A stretch of 64,000 bases of DNA from Micromonospora nigra (GTDB taxonomy: Bacteria; Actinomycetota; Actinomycetes; Mycobacteriales; Micromonosporaceae). The notes beneath the pieces are model-generated. The model did no database searches. It was not told the DNA's origin and was given only the letters and a program-made list of their open reading frames with translations. Within the stretch, counting starts at the first letter, position 1, and each line of letters opens with the position of its first letter. Positions 1 to 9,285 of the stretch are shown here, piece after piece. The stretch lies in NCBI RefSeq assembly GCF_900091585.1, contig NZ_FMHT01000003.1, forward strand, positions 5,482,001-5,546,000. The letters are read 5' to 3'. The translations under genes and the position numbers were made by a program.

Positions 1-1091
1 ACGACGCCGCCAACTACGACACCCAGATGACCGCCGACCTGGCCGCCGGCACCGCCCCGGACGTGTACGTACTGAAGAACCTGAAGAACTTCTACACCTA
101 CCAGAGCGGCGGCCAACTGCTCGACGTCAGCGATGCCTCCTCGGCTCTTGCCGGAGTGAGTTCGGCCGCCGCCTACCAGGTCGACGGCAAGACGTACGCG
201 GTGCCGTACCGGCAGGACTCCTGGGTGCTGTTCTACAACAGGGACCTGTTCGCCAAGGCGAGGGTGAACCCGCCGGACGGCAGCTGGACCTGGGACGACT
301 ACGTCACCGCGGCCAAGGCGCTGACCACCGGCCTGCAGGGTGCCGGCTCCACCGCGACCGGCACCTACCAGCACGTCTTCCAGTCCACGGTGCAGGGGTT
401 CGCCCTCGCCCAGACGCCGGGCGCGGACCTGCTCTCCGGTGACTTCGCCTATCTCAAGCCGTACTACCAGCGCTCCCTGGACCTCCAGGCGGCCGGCGCG
501 CAGCCGACCTACGGCACCGCGAACACCAACAAGCTCACCTACCAGGCGCAGTTCGGCAAGCAACAGTCGGCGATGCTGCTGATGGGCACCTGGTACATCG
601 CGACCCTGCTCAAGCAGCGCTCCACCGGAGACGCCGACACGTTCGAGTGGGGCATCGCCCCGGCACCCCAGTTCGACAGGTCCACCACCGGCACCTCCGC
701 CACGCCGGTCACCTTCGGCGACCCGACCGGGCTCGGCATCAACCCGAGGATCGACAGGTCGAAGGTCGCGGCGGCCAGGGCGTTCCTGCAGTACGTGGCC
801 AGCGAGGAGGCCGGCAAGGCTCTCGCCGCAATCGGCATCACGCCGGCCCGGGTCACCGACGCGGTCAGCCGGACCCTGTTCGGGCTCGACGGCGTGCCGC
901 AGGACGAGCTGTCGACCTTCGCGTACGCCACCCACACGATCAAGCCGGAGAACCCGGTGTCCAAGCACACCGCCGGCCTGCAGAACATTCTCAACGAGAC
1001 ACACTCGGCGATCCTGTCCGACAGCAAGGGCGTCGACGCGGCGTTGAACGAGGCGCAGAGCCGCGCCAAGAACGAGGTCCTCAACCAGTGA
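1..1091 (+). CDS. ABC sugar-binding lipoprotein, 3' part
   Basis: The reading frame is open from base 3, giving 362 visible residues; the start and signal peptide lie outside the window. The sequence reads as a family-1 extracellular solute-binding protein: an early DVYVLKNLKNF strand, the hinge-region pattern YAVPYRQDSWVLFYNRDLF, then SWTWDDY and, late, the segment GLGINPRIDRSKVAAARAFL. It would capture an oligosaccharide outside the membrane and hand it to the two permeases that follow. The gene sits 77 nt before the first permease in an operon with GH88, KduI/IolB and KduD genes, so an unsaturated uronide or pectin/glycosaminoglycan-type oligosaccharide is the likely ligand (inference from neighbours). 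Confidence 0.9.
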   Translation, partial: DAANYDTQMTADLAAGTAPDVYVLKNLKNFYTYQSGGQLLDVSDASSALAGVSSAAAYQVDGKTYAVPYRQDSWVLFYNRDLFAKARVNPPDGSWTWDDYVTAAKALTTGLQGAGSTATGTYQHVFQSTVQGFALAQTPGADLLSGDFAYLKPYYQRSLDLQAAGAQPTYGTANTNKLTYQAQFGKQQSAMLLMGTWYIATLLKQRSTGDADTFEWGIAPAPQFDRSTTGTSATPVTFGDPTGLGINPRIDRSKVAAARAFLQYVASEEAGKALAAIGITPARVTDAVSRTLFGLDGVPQDELSTFAYATHTIKPENPVSKHTAGLQNILNETHSAILSDSKGVDAALNEAQSRAKNEVLNQ

Positions 1092-1168
1092 GCTCGCCGG
1101 CGGGTCCGGCGCGTCGCCCACGCCGCACGCCGGACCAGCTGCCAAGCCGGACGCCCCGGAGAGTGCCC

Positions 1169-2071
1169 ATGGCAACGATGCCGCGAACGCGGCCTGGACG
1201 CAGCCTGGTGTGGCGCAACACCTTGGCCGGTTGGTCGTTCATCCTGCCCAACTTCGTCGGCTTCGCCGCGCTCACGCTCGTGCCGGTCGCCGTGCTGTTC
1301 TACGTCTCCTTCACCAACTGGAACGTCTTCGGCGTGGCCGAGTGGACCGGCACCGCGAACTTCCGCCGGATGTGGGCCGACGCGAGTTTCTGGACCGCGC
1401 TGCGCAACACCGTCTACTACACCGTCTTCCACATCCCACTGACCCTGGTGGCCGCGCTGGGCCTCGCGCTGCTGCTCAACCGCAAGCTCCGTGGCGTGCG
1501 GTTCTTCCGCACCGTCGCGTTCTTCCCGTACATCACGTCGATCGTCGCGATCGCGGTCGTCTGGAACCAGTTGTTCAGCCCCGAGTACGGGCCGGTCAAC
1601 GCCCTCCTCCGCACGGCCGGGGTGGGCGACCCGCCGGGCTGGACGACGTCGGGGGACTGGTCGATGCCGGCGGTCATCATCGTCGGCACCTGGCGGTACA
1701 TGGGCTACTACATGCTGCTCTTCCTGGCCGGCCTGCAGACCATCCCGGCCCAGCTCCACGAGGCGGCCCAGATCGACGGCGCCAACCCGTGGCAACGGTT
1801 CGTGAACGTGACACTTCCGGGGCTGCGGCACACCACGTTCTTCGTCACCGTGATGCTGACCATCGAGAGCTTCAAGGTCTTCGACCTCATCCTGGTGATG
1901 ACGCAGGGCGGCCCTGGTCAGTCGACCTTGGTGCTGTCGCACTACATCTACCAGAAGGGCTTCGTGGAGAACCAGTTCGGTTACGCCTCGGCGGTCTCCA
2001 TCGTGCTGTTCGCCATCTGCTTCGGCGTCACGGTCATCCAGTTCCTGATCAACAAGCGGGGGAGCAGCTGA
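1169..2071 (+). CDS. ABC sugar permease, MalF/UgpA type
   Basis: This 300-residue inner-membrane permease has six or so hydrophobic segments, beginning with WSFILPNFVGFAALTLVPVA. The EAA loop near residues 195-215 (HEAAQIDGANPWQRF) is the contact site for the shared ATPase, which is not encoded in this operon. The ATG at 1169 is chosen because GGAGAG lies about six bases upstream; an alternative ATG is three codons later. The stop overlaps the next start by one base (TGATG), implying translational coupling. It belongs to the same importer as the preceding binding protein. Confidence 0.92.
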   Translation: MATMPRTRPGRSLVWRNTLAGWSFILPNFVGFAALTLVPVAVLFYVSFTNWNVFGVAEWTGTANFRRMWADASFWTALRNTVYYTVFHIPLTLVAALGLALLLNRKLRGVRFFRTVAFFPYITSIVAIAVVWNQLFSPEYGPVNALLRTAGVGDPPGWTTSGDWSMPAVIIVGTWRYMGYYMLLFLAGLQTIPAQLHEAAQIDGANPWQRFVNVTLPGLRHTTFFVTVMLTIESFKVFDLILVMTQGGPGQSTLVLSHYIYQKGFVENQFGYASAVSIVLFAICFGVTVIQFLINKRGSS

Positions 2072-2967
2072 TGACGGCGACCGACCTCTCCGCGCCGGCC
2101 CCGACCAGCACCCTGCCGGGCGGCAGCACCCCGGCCGGCCGACCCGTGCCGCCCCGGGCCTGGCGGCTGGCCGGCTACGCCGCCCTCGTGCTCGCGGCGG
2201 CGCTGCTGCTGCTGCCGTTCTACTGGATGGTGATGTCGTCGTTGAAGACCAACAACGACGTCTTCACCATCCCGATCAAGTGGCTGCCCGACGAGGTGGT
2301 GTGGCGCAACTACGTCGACATCTGGCAGCGCTCCGACATGACGACGTGGCTGAGGAACACTCTCCTGCTGTCGGTCATGGTCACCTTCCTGCAGGTGTTC
2401 ACCGGCAGCTTCGCCGCGTACGGTTTCGCCCGGATCCGCTTTCCCGGCCGCAACCTGCTGTTCCTGGCGTACGTGGGGACGATCGCGGTGCCGTGGCAGT
2501 CGTACATGATCCCGCAGTTCATCCTGATGTCGAAGCTGCAGCTGTCGAACACCCTCTGGTCGATCGTCGCGCTACAGGCGTTCGGTGCGTTCGGTGTGTT
2601 CCTGATCAAGCAGTTCTACGAGACCATCCCGGAGGAACTGAGCGAGGCGGCCCGGGTCGACGGGCTCAGCGAGTTCGGCATCTACCGGCGGATCATGCTG
2701 CCGCTGTCCCGTCCCGCCCTGGCCAGTCTGACGCTCCTCACGTTCGTCACCACCTGGAACGACTACCTCGGCCCGCTGATCTACCTGCGCAGCCCCGACC
2801 TGCGCACCATCCAACTGGGGCTGAACACGTTCATCTCGCAGTACAACGCCGAGTACGCGCTCATCATGACCGGCTCGGTGCTGTCCGTGCTCCCGGTGGC
2901 CGTCATCTTCCTGCTCGGGCAGCGGTACTTCATCGAAGGTATCGCCACCACCGGACTGAAGGGCTGA
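2071..2967 (+). CDS. ABC sugar permease, MalG/UgpE type
   Basis: A 298-residue partner permease. A Pro/Ala-rich cytoplasmic N-terminus of about 30 residues precedes the first membrane segment (LAGYAALVLAAALLLLPFYW). The EAA loop reads SEAARVDGLSEFGIYRR. The segment WNDYLGPLIYL near the C-terminal end is typical of carbohydrate uptake class 1 permeases. No ATP-binding subunit is nearby; actinomycetes commonly use one MsiK-like ATPase for several such importers (established knowledge). The next gene starts four bases after the stop. Confidence 0.92.
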   Translation: MTATDLSAPAPTSTLPGGSTPAGRPVPPRAWRLAGYAALVLAAALLLLPFYWMVMSSLKTNNDVFTIPIKWLPDEVVWRNYVDIWQRSDMTTWLRNTLLLSVMVTFLQVFTGSFAAYGFARIRFPGRNLLFLAYVGTIAVPWQSYMIPQFILMSKLQLSNTLWSIVALQAFGAFGVFLIKQFYETIPEELSEAARVDGLSEFGIYRRIMLPLSRPALASLTLLTFVTTWNDYLGPLIYLRSPDLRTIQLGLNTFISQYNAEYALIMTGSVLSVLPVAVIFLLGQRYFIEGIATTGLKG

Positions 2968-2970
2968 CCG

Positions 2971-3654
2971 ATGAACCCGCCTTCGCGCCACGACACCATC
3001 ACCGCCGTCGTCGACGGCGTCTACACGGCACTGGTCAGCAACATGCTGCTGGTGGTCGGCTGCCTGCCGCTGGTGGCCCTCGCGTTCACCACCGACGCCG
3101 CGCGGGCCTGGCCGCTGTACGCACTGGCCGCCCCGCTGTGCGCGCCGGGCCTGTGCGGCGTCTTCGCGGTCATGTCCGACTACTCGTCCGGCAGGGCCGG
3201 CGGGGTGCTACGCACGTTCGGCCGTGCCTGGCGGGCCACCGCCCGCCCGGCCGTGCTCTGGGCCGCCGCAGCCAGCGCCGTCCTGGTCGTCCTCGGTGTC
3301 GACGCGTACGCGCTGTGGGGCCACCGGGCCGGTGCGCTCACGCTGCCGATCCTCGCCGTGCTGGCCGTGCTGACCGCCGCCACCGCACTGCTCGGTCTGG
3401 TGACCATCGCCGAGCGGCCCGCCGCGCGGCTGCGGGACGTGGCCCGTGCCTGCGCGTACCTGGCGGTGCGCCGCTGGTACCTCACCGCCGCGTCACTGCT
3501 GGTCCTGGCGTTGCTGGCGCAGCTCTTCGTGGCCCGTCCCGCGATCGCACTCGGCGTCGCCGCCGCGCCGCTGTGGTACGTCGTGTGGTCCAACAGCCGG
3601 TACAGCCTGCGGGCCGCGCTCGATCCACCGACGATCGCGGCCCCGAGCACCTGA
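2971..3654 (+). CDS. YesL-like membrane protein (DUF624)
   Basis: A 227-residue protein with five or six hydrophobic segments. It matches the YesL/DUF624 family in length, in its N-terminal VDGVYTALVSNMLLVVGCLP segment and in the central tract of three membrane spans. In Bacillus, yesL stands beside the rhamnogalacturonan ABC importer genes yesO-P-Q; the same order of binding protein, two permeases and YesL is seen here. Its biochemical role is unknown. The four-base gap to the upstream permease makes it part of the operon. Confidence 0.8.
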   Translation: MNPPSRHDTITAVVDGVYTALVSNMLLVVGCLPLVALAFTTDAARAWPLYALAAPLCAPGLCGVFAVMSDYSSGRAGGVLRTFGRAWRATARPAVLWAAAASAVLVVLGVDAYALWGHRAGALTLPILAVLAVLTAATALLGLVTIAERPAARLRDVARACAYLAVRRWYLTAASLLVLALLAQLFVARPAIALGVAAAPLWYVVWSNSRYSLRAALDPPTIAAPST

Positions 3655-3739
3655 ACCGCGCCCCTTCCGGCGATCGAGCCGGGACGCCGACGACACACCT
3701 GCCCGGCACGGCCCGTACGAGCGAGGGAGAACAGCATCC

Positions 3740-4924
3740 ATGACGGAGACCGACGTCCGTCCCAGCCCAGACGCCGAAGCGACGGCGGCCGCGGTGACCG
3801 CCGCGATTCGCACCATCGAGGCGAACATCGACACGTTCGGCGCGCGGTACCCCGCGGACACCACCGTCGCCAACCGCTACCCGCTGCGACCACCGACCGC
3901 CGGCCAACCCGAGGGCGCCAACGTCGGCTGGACGACCAGCTTCTGGCCCGGGATGTTGTGGCTCGCCCACGACCTGACCGGCGACGAACACCTTCGGCGA
4001 GCAGCCCTGTCACACGTGGACAGCTTCGTCGACCGGGTGCACGGCGGCATCGACCTGGACACCCACGACCTCGGCTTCCTCTACACCCTCGCCTGCGTCA
4101 CGGCGGCGCGGCGCACCGGCGACCGGCGGGCCCGGGAGGCAGCCCTGGCCGCCGCCGACCACCTGATGACCCGCTTTCTCGAACCGGCCGGCATCATCCA
4201 GGCCTGGGGTGACCTGGCCGACCCCCGCCAACGTGGCCGTACCATCATCGACAGCCTCATGAACACCCCGCTGCTGCACTGGGCCAGCCAGACCACCGGC
4301 GACGACCGCTACGCCGCCGCCGCCCGCCGGCACGCCGCCCAGCTGCGCGAGCACATCCTGCGCCCGGACGGCACCACCTTCCACACCTTCTACTGGGACC
4401 CGGACACCGGCGTACCGCTGCGCGGCGAGACCGAACAGGGCCACGCCGACCACACCTGTTGGGCCCGCGGGCAGGCCTGGGGCATCTACGGCTTCACCCT
4501 GAACCACCGGTACACCGGTGACCCCTCGCTGCTGGTCGCCGCGACGACCTGCGCGGACCACTTCCTCGCCCGGCTGCCGGCCGACCACGTCGCCTACTGG
4601 GACCTGGAGTTCGGCGACGGCAGCGGTGAGGAACGCGACAGCTCCGCCGCCGCCATCGCCGCCTGCGGCCTGGCCGAACTCGCCGGCAGCGTCACCGACC
4701 CGACGCGTGCGGAGGGCTACCGGGTGCGGGCCGGGCGGATCCTGCGCTCCCTCGTGGACAACTACGCCAGCGCCGGCCCTCAGGTCTCGAACGCGCTCCT
4801 CCTGCACGGCGTCTACGACAAGCCCAAGGGCATCGGCGTCGACGAGGGCACCCTCTGGGGTGACTACTTCTATCTGGAGGCCCTCACCCGCGCCACCATC
4901 CCCGGCTGGACCAGTCCCTGGTGA
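3740..4924 (+). CDS. GH88 unsaturated glucuronyl hydrolase
   Basis: A 394-residue enzyme without a signal peptide, so cytoplasmic. It should remove the 4,5-unsaturated uronic acid from the non-reducing end of oligosaccharides made by polysaccharide lyases. The GH88 (alpha,alpha)6-barrel pattern is clear: the catalytic-type aspartates lie in THDLGFLY and IIDSLMN, corresponding to Asp88 and Asp149 of the Bacillus enzyme, and ARGQAWGIYG is a barrel motif. The ATG at 3740 follows GAGGGAGA. Released 5-keto-4-deoxyuronate would feed the isomerase and dehydrogenase encoded next. GH105 is a related alternative, but the overall reading fits GH88. Confidence 0.87.
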   Translation: MTETDVRPSPDAEATAAAVTAAIRTIEANIDTFGARYPADTTVANRYPLRPPTAGQPEGANVGWTTSFWPGMLWLAHDLTGDEHLRRAALSHVDSFVDRVHGGIDLDTHDLGFLYTLACVTAARRTGDRRAREAALAAADHLMTRFLEPAGIIQAWGDLADPRQRGRTIIDSLMNTPLLHWASQTTGDDRYAAAARRHAAQLREHILRPDGTTFHTFYWDPDTGVPLRGETEQGHADHTCWARGQAWGIYGFTLNHRYTGDPSLLVAATTCADHFLARLPADHVAYWDLEFGDGSGEERDSSAAAIAACGLAELAGSVTDPTRAEGYRVRAGRILRSLVDNYASAGPQVSNALLLHGVYDKPKGIGVDEGTLWGDYFYLEALTRATIPGWTSPW

Positions 4925-4959
4925 CCCGCCACCACGACCCGGAACCCGGAAAGGTGACC

Positions 4960-5784
4960 ATGAACCACCGATACCACTGCACCATCCCCGCCGCCGACGG
5001 CCGCAACACGCTGCCCTTCAACCCCTGCCGTCTGCTGGACTTCACCCTGCTGAAGCTGTCGGCCGGCCAGTCGTGGACCGGCGAGTCCGGCGATCGGGAG
5101 ATCCTCGCGGTCATCCTCGGCGGCACCGCGGACCTCACCGTCGCCGACCACCACTTCCCGCAGGTCGGCCGGCGTGCCGACGTCTTCTCCGGCAAGCCGC
5201 ACTCGGTGTACGTCCCAACCGGGGCCACCGTCACCGTGGAGGCGGTCACCGACGTGGAGATCGCCCTGCCCAGCGCTCCCAGCGACCTGGCCACCGACCC
5301 GTACGTCATCACACCGGAACAGGTCGTGGGCGGGCGCTGGGGAGCGGCCAACTTCGGTCGGACCTACCACCAGATCCTCACCGAGATCTCCCAACCCGAC
5401 CTGCCCGCACGCCGGCTCATCGTCGGCGAGACCTACACGCCGTCCGGGAACTGGAGCACCTACCCACCGCACCGGCACCGGGTCGACGACCTGCCCGCCG
5501 AGGCCGCGCACGAGGAGATGTACTACTACCGGGTCAACCCGCCGAACGGGTTCGGCATCAGCCGGGTCTACACCGACGACGGGTACGAGGAGAACGTCAC
5601 CATCCGCGAGCACGTGATGCAGATGATGCCGGAGGGTTACCACACCGTCGTCAGCGCACCCGGCTACACCACCTACTTCCTGTGGTTCCTGGCCGGCACG
5701 CAGCGGACCCAGGGCGCCCGTGAGGACGCCGACCTCGCCTGGGTCGGCCAGACTGTTCCGACACTGCGCAGCCTGGGCCTGTGA
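4960..5784 (+). CDS. KduI/IolB-family sugar isomerase
   Basis: A 274-residue bicupin. The metal-site pattern YPPHRHRVDD, then HEEMYYYRVNPP, then EGYHTVV gives the His/His/Glu/His set expected in KduI and IolB proteins. The N-terminal cupin segment GRRADVFSGKPHSVYVP reads more like IolB (5-deoxy-glucuronate isomerase) than classical KduI. No other inositol-catabolism gene is nearby, and GH88 and KduD-type genes flank it, so 5-keto-4-deoxyuronate isomerisation is the better contextual guess. Start ATG 4960 has GGAAAGGTG upstream; a GTG at 4921 overlapping the previous stop is the alternative. Confidence 0.8.
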   Translation: MNHRYHCTIPAADGRNTLPFNPCRLLDFTLLKLSAGQSWTGESGDREILAVILGGTADLTVADHHFPQVGRRADVFSGKPHSVYVPTGATVTVEAVTDVEIALPSAPSDLATDPYVITPEQVVGGRWGAANFGRTYHQILTEISQPDLPARRLIVGETYTPSGNWSTYPPHRHRVDDLPAEAAHEEMYYYRVNPPNGFGISRVYTDDGYEENVTIREHVMQMMPEGYHTVVSAPGYTTYFLWFLAGTQRTQGAREDADLAWVGQTVPTLRSLGL

Positions 5785-6551
5785 CCATGGTCCTGGACGC
5801 CTTCCGCCTCGACGGGCGGGTCGCCCTCGTCACCGGCGCGAACCGCGGCATCGGTCGCGCCGTCGCGACCGCGCTGGCCCAGGCCGGCGCCGACCTCGCC
5901 CTGCTGGGCCGCACCGACCCCGCCGAAACGGTCGCCGTCGTGGAGGCGCTCGGCCGGCGGGCCCTGGTCGTACCCGGCGACCTGGCCACCGCCGGGCCGG
6001 ACCAGTTCGCCGACGCCGTCGAGTCGGCCGTGGCGGAACTCGGCCGCCTCGACATCCTGGTGAACAACGCGGGCATCATCCGCCGAGCCGCCGCCGTCAC
6101 CCACCCACCGCAGGACTGGGCGGCCGTGCTGCGCGTCGACCTCGACGCGGTGTTCCACCTGTGCCAGGCGGCCGGTCGGATCATGCTCGACCAGGGGCAC
6201 GGGAAGATCATCAACATCGCGTCGATGCTGTCGTACCAGGGTGGTGTCCGGGTGCCGTCCTACACCGCCGCCAAACACGCCGTCGTCGGGCTCACCCGGG
6301 CGCTGGCCAACGAGTGGGCCGCCCACGGCGTGAACGTCAACGCGATCGCGCCCGGCTACATGGCGACCGACAACACCGCGGCTCTGCGCGCCGACCCGGA
6401 CCGGGAACGTGCCATCCGCGACCGTATCCCGGCCGGCCGCTGGGGCGATCCCGAGGATCTCATGGGTGCCGCGGTCTTCCTCGCCTCCGACGCCGCCCGT
6501 TACGTGCACGGGGCCGTCCTCGCGGTGGACGGAGGCTGGCTCGCCCGATAG
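5781..6551 (+). CDS. kduD: SDR dehydrogenase, KduD-like
   Basis: A 256-residue classical short-chain dehydrogenase. It has TGANRGIGRA for NAD(P) binding, NNAGI, the catalytic Ser in INIASMLSYQGG, YTAAK for the Tyr/Lys pair, and a C-terminal DGGWLAR. The closest reading is 2-deoxy-D-gluconate 3-dehydrogenase/KduD, which reduces 2,5-diketo-3-deoxygluconate to KDG. The GTG start overlaps the stop of the isomerase gene (GTGA), and an ATG two codons downstream is possible. The KDG kinase and aldolase needed to finish the route are not in this window. Confidence 0.85.
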   Translation: MTMVLDAFRLDGRVALVTGANRGIGRAVATALAQAGADLALLGRTDPAETVAVVEALGRRALVVPGDLATAGPDQFADAVESAVAELGRLDILVNNAGIIRRAAAVTHPPQDWAAVLRVDLDAVFHLCQAAGRIMLDQGHGKIINIASMLSYQGGVRVPSYTAAKHAVVGLTRALANEWAAHGVNVNAIAPGYMATDNTAALRADPDRERAIRDRIPAGRWGDPEDLMGAAVFLASDAARYVHGAVLAVDGGWLAR

Positions 6552-6564
6552 GAGTGTGCGCAGC

Positions 6565-7656
6565 GTGGAAGGCGATCGGCTGTTCAGCGCCCAGCGGCAG
6601 GAGCGCCTGCTCGCCGAACTGCGCGGGCAGGGCGCGGTACGGGTCCGCGACCTCGCCCGGGAGTTCGGCGTCAGCGAACTCACCATCCGGCGTGACATCG
6701 CCGCACTCGCCGAACGGGGCCTCGTGTCGAAGGTCCACGGCGGTGCCACGCTGCCACCCCACAGCAACACCCTCAGCCAGCCCCGACAGGCGCCGCTCCG
6801 CTTCACCATCGGCATGGTCGTGCCCTCGCTCGACTTCTACTGGCCACCCGTCGTGGCCGGCGCGCGCGCCGCCGCGGCGGCGCTCGGCGTCACCATCCAA
6901 CTGCGCGGCTCGAGCTACGACCCCGACGAGGACCGCCGCCAGATGAGCCGTCTCGTCGAGGCGCAACAGGTCCAGGGTCTGTTGCTGGCGCCGAGCCTCA
7001 ACGGCGACGACGCCGACGAGATCCTCGAATGGATCGGCCACCTGCCGGTCCCGACCATCCTCGTCGAACGCCAGCCACGTCGGTGGACGCCGACCACCCG
7101 GCACATCGAGTGGGTGCGCAGCGATCACTGCCTCGGCCTCGAGATCGCGATCTACCACCTCCGGCAGCAGGGGCACCGACGGATCGGGCTCGTCGTCGCG
7201 CAGGGCAGCCCCACCTCGGTCCACCTGCGGCAGGCCTGGCAGACCGCCGCCGCCGATCCCCGAACGTCCGGCGTCCTGGCCATGCAGGAGACCGTCACGG
7301 CGCCCGGGCAGCGGGACGTCATCGTCCGCATCCTCCGTGACTGCCGACTATCCAAGATCACCGCATTGATCGTCCACAGCGATCCCCATGCCATCGCGGT
7401 CGCCCAGTTCTGCGCCGAGTTGGGCATCACCATCCCCGGTGATTTGGCGATCGTGTCCTACGACGACGAGATCGCCCACCTGGCCGATCCCGCGATCACC
7501 GCCGTCCGGCCGCCGAAGAGCCACGTCGGCCGCCTTGCCGTCGAACTCATGGTCTCCCGCCTCCTCGACGGTGACCGTCGGCCACCGCACCGGGTGCTGC
7601 TCGCCCCCGACCTCGTCGTCCGCGGTTCCTCGCTGTCTCCCACGCAACGGCACTAG
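6565..7656 (+). CDS. DeoR-headed, LacI-type sensor regulator
   Basis: A 363-residue regulator that joins two families. Residues 1-60 are a DeoR winged helix (RQERLLAEL, VSELTIRRDIAAL, GLVSKVHGGAT). From residue 75 on comes a LacI/PBP1-type sugar sensor (TIGMVVPSLDFYWPPVVAGA, IVSYDDEIAHLADPAITAVRPP). It probably controls the uronide operon it terminates, with a sugar as effector. GTG 6565 is preferred because AGGAG at 6550-6554 is ten bases upstream; GTG 6556 is too close to that site. The gene starts 13 bases after kduD. Confidence 0.88.
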   Translation: MEGDRLFSAQRQERLLAELRGQGAVRVRDLAREFGVSELTIRRDIAALAERGLVSKVHGGATLPPHSNTLSQPRQAPLRFTIGMVVPSLDFYWPPVVAGARAAAAALGVTIQLRGSSYDPDEDRRQMSRLVEAQQVQGLLLAPSLNGDDADEILEWIGHLPVPTILVERQPRRWTPTTRHIEWVRSDHCLGLEIAIYHLRQQGHRRIGLVVAQGSPTSVHLRQAWQTAAADPRTSGVLAMQETVTAPGQRDVIVRILRDCRLSKITALIVHSDPHAIAVAQFCAELGITIPGDLAIVSYDDEIAHLADPAITAVRPPKSHVGRLAVELMVSRLLDGDRRPPHRVLLAPDLVVRGSSLSPTQRH

Positions 7657-7848
7657 CCGGCAGGAAGCGGTCGCCGACGACGTTCAGAAATGTACGTTCA
7701 TGGATGAGTTGGTTCGGATTGTGGCGCTGCGGTTCGCGGTCGATTACCAAGGTGTCAACCCGGTGTGAACCGTCATCGGTCGGCCGTGGGTGGCACCAGG
7801 TCCGAGTGTGTCGCTCCGCCGCCGTCCGCCCACGGAAGGACGAACGTA
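7657..7848 (+). promoter_or_regulatory. Intergenic region upstream of the GH43-CBM13 gene
   Basis: This 192-base gap holds a near-palindrome TGTACGTTCA at 7691-7700, which has the shape of a LacI-type half-site pair. It also holds the looser pair GTGTCAACCCGGTGTGAACC just before the gene's leader. No convincing sigma-70 -35/-10 pair was seen. Confidence 0.3.
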
Positions 7849-9285
7849 GTGAGACGCAACAGACGGCTCCTGTCGCTGGTCGCAGCGCTCGCCCTGGCCG
7901 GATCGGCGGTCGTGGCAGTGACCGCCGCTCCGGCACAGGCGGCGCCGGTCACGATCCCGAACGGCACGCAGTTCACCGACACCTACGGCAACGCCCTGCA
8001 CGCGCATGGCGGTGGTGTGCTCAAGGTCGGCGGCTACTACTACTGGTTCGGTGAGAACCGCAACGCCGACAACACGTTCCGGGCGGTGTCCGTCTACCGC
8101 TCCACCAACCTGCGCGACTGGGAGTTCCGTAACAACGTGCTGACCCAGTCGTCGGCGGCGGAGCTGCGGGTGGCCAACATCGAGCGGCCGAAGGTCATCT
8201 ACAACGCCGGCACGGGCCGGTACGTGATGTGGATGCACAAGGAGAACGGCACCGACTACGGCGAGGCCAGGGCTGCCGTCGCCTCGTCGGCCACGGTGGA
8301 CGGGGACTACACCTACCATGGCAGCTTCCGGCCGCTGGGCCACATGTCGCGGGACATCACGCTCTACAACGACGGCGGCACCGCCTACATGCTCTCGGCC
8401 GCCGACGAGAACCGCGACCTGCACCTCTACCGTCTCACCGCCGACTACCTCCAGGTGGCCACGCTGGTCGGCAACTTCTGGAACGACGCCAGCCGCGAGG
8501 CCCCGGCCCTGTTCAAGCGCGGCAGCACCTACTTCCTGCTCACCTCGGGCCTGACGGGCTGGAACCCGAACCAGGCGAGGTATGCCACGGCGCCCAGCAT
8601 CTCGGGTCCGTGGACCACCATGACCAACGTCGGTGACTCGACCACCTTCCGCTCCCAGTCGACCTTCGTGCTCCCCATCCAGGGCACTTCGACGACGAGC
8701 TACCTCTACATGGGCGACCGCTGGGCCGGCGCCTGGGGCGGACCGGTCAACGACTCCCAGTACGTCTGGCTGCCAATCACCTTTCCATCCGCCACGACGA
8801 TGAGCCTCACCTGGTATCCCACCATCACCGTCGACACGGCCACGGGCACCATCACCGGACAGGCGCCGGCCTACCACCGCATCACCAACCGCAACAGCGG
8901 CAAGGTGGTCGACGTGCTGGACATGGCCGTCACCGACAACGCCGAGGTCAAGCAGTGGTCCTGGAACGGCGGTGCGAACCAGAAGTGGGAGTTCCGCGAC
9001 GCCGGCAGCGGCTACTTCCGGATCGTCAACCAGCACAGCGGGAAGTGTCTCGACGTCGCCGACGCCTCCACCGCCAACCACGCCAACGTCATCCAGTACG
9101 GCTGCGGGAGCGGCACCAACCAACAGTGGCAGTGGGTCGCCACCGGCAGTTACCACCAGCTACGCGCCCGGCACAGCGGCAAGTGTCTGGACGTGGTGAG
9201 CAGCGGCACCGCCGACGGCACCGACATCACGCAGTACACCTGCGGAAGCGGTACCAACCAGCAATGGACACGCACCCAGTCCTGA
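7849..9285 (+). CDS. Secreted GH43 (GH43_24-like) with CBM13
   Basis: A 478-residue secreted enzyme. The GTG start follows GGAAGGA at 7834-7840. A Sec signal peptide of about 30 residues ends in PAQAA. The catalytic domain (about 35-325) opens with LHAHGGGVLKVGGYYYWFGE and carries REAPALFKRGSTYFLL, which resembles GH43 subfamily 24 exo-beta-1,3-galactanases. A ricin-type beta-trefoil (CBM13) follows at about 340-475, with repeated HSGKCLDV and NQQWQW motifs. The same architecture is known from Streptomyces exo-1,3-galactanases (established knowledge). The likely substrate is the galactan backbone of arabinogalactan. It stands alone, 190 bases after the uronide regulator. Confidence 0.82.
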   Translation: MRRNRRLLSLVAALALAGSAVVAVTAAPAQAAPVTIPNGTQFTDTYGNALHAHGGGVLKVGGYYYWFGENRNADNTFRAVSVYRSTNLRDWEFRNNVLTQSSAAELRVANIERPKVIYNAGTGRYVMWMHKENGTDYGEARAAVASSATVDGDYTYHGSFRPLGHMSRDITLYNDGGTAYMLSAADENRDLHLYRLTADYLQVATLVGNFWNDASREAPALFKRGSTYFLLTSGLTGWNPNQARYATAPSISGPWTTMTNVGDSTTFRSQSTFVLPIQGTSTTSYLYMGDRWAGAWGGPVNDSQYVWLPITFPSATTMSLTWYPTITVDTATGTITGQAPAYHRITNRNSGKVVDVLDMAVTDNAEVKQWSWNGGANQKWEFRDAGSGYFRIVNQHSGKCLDVADASTANHANVIQYGCGSGTNQQWQWVATGSYHQLRARHSGKCLDVVSSGTADGTDITQYTCGSGTNQQWTRTQS

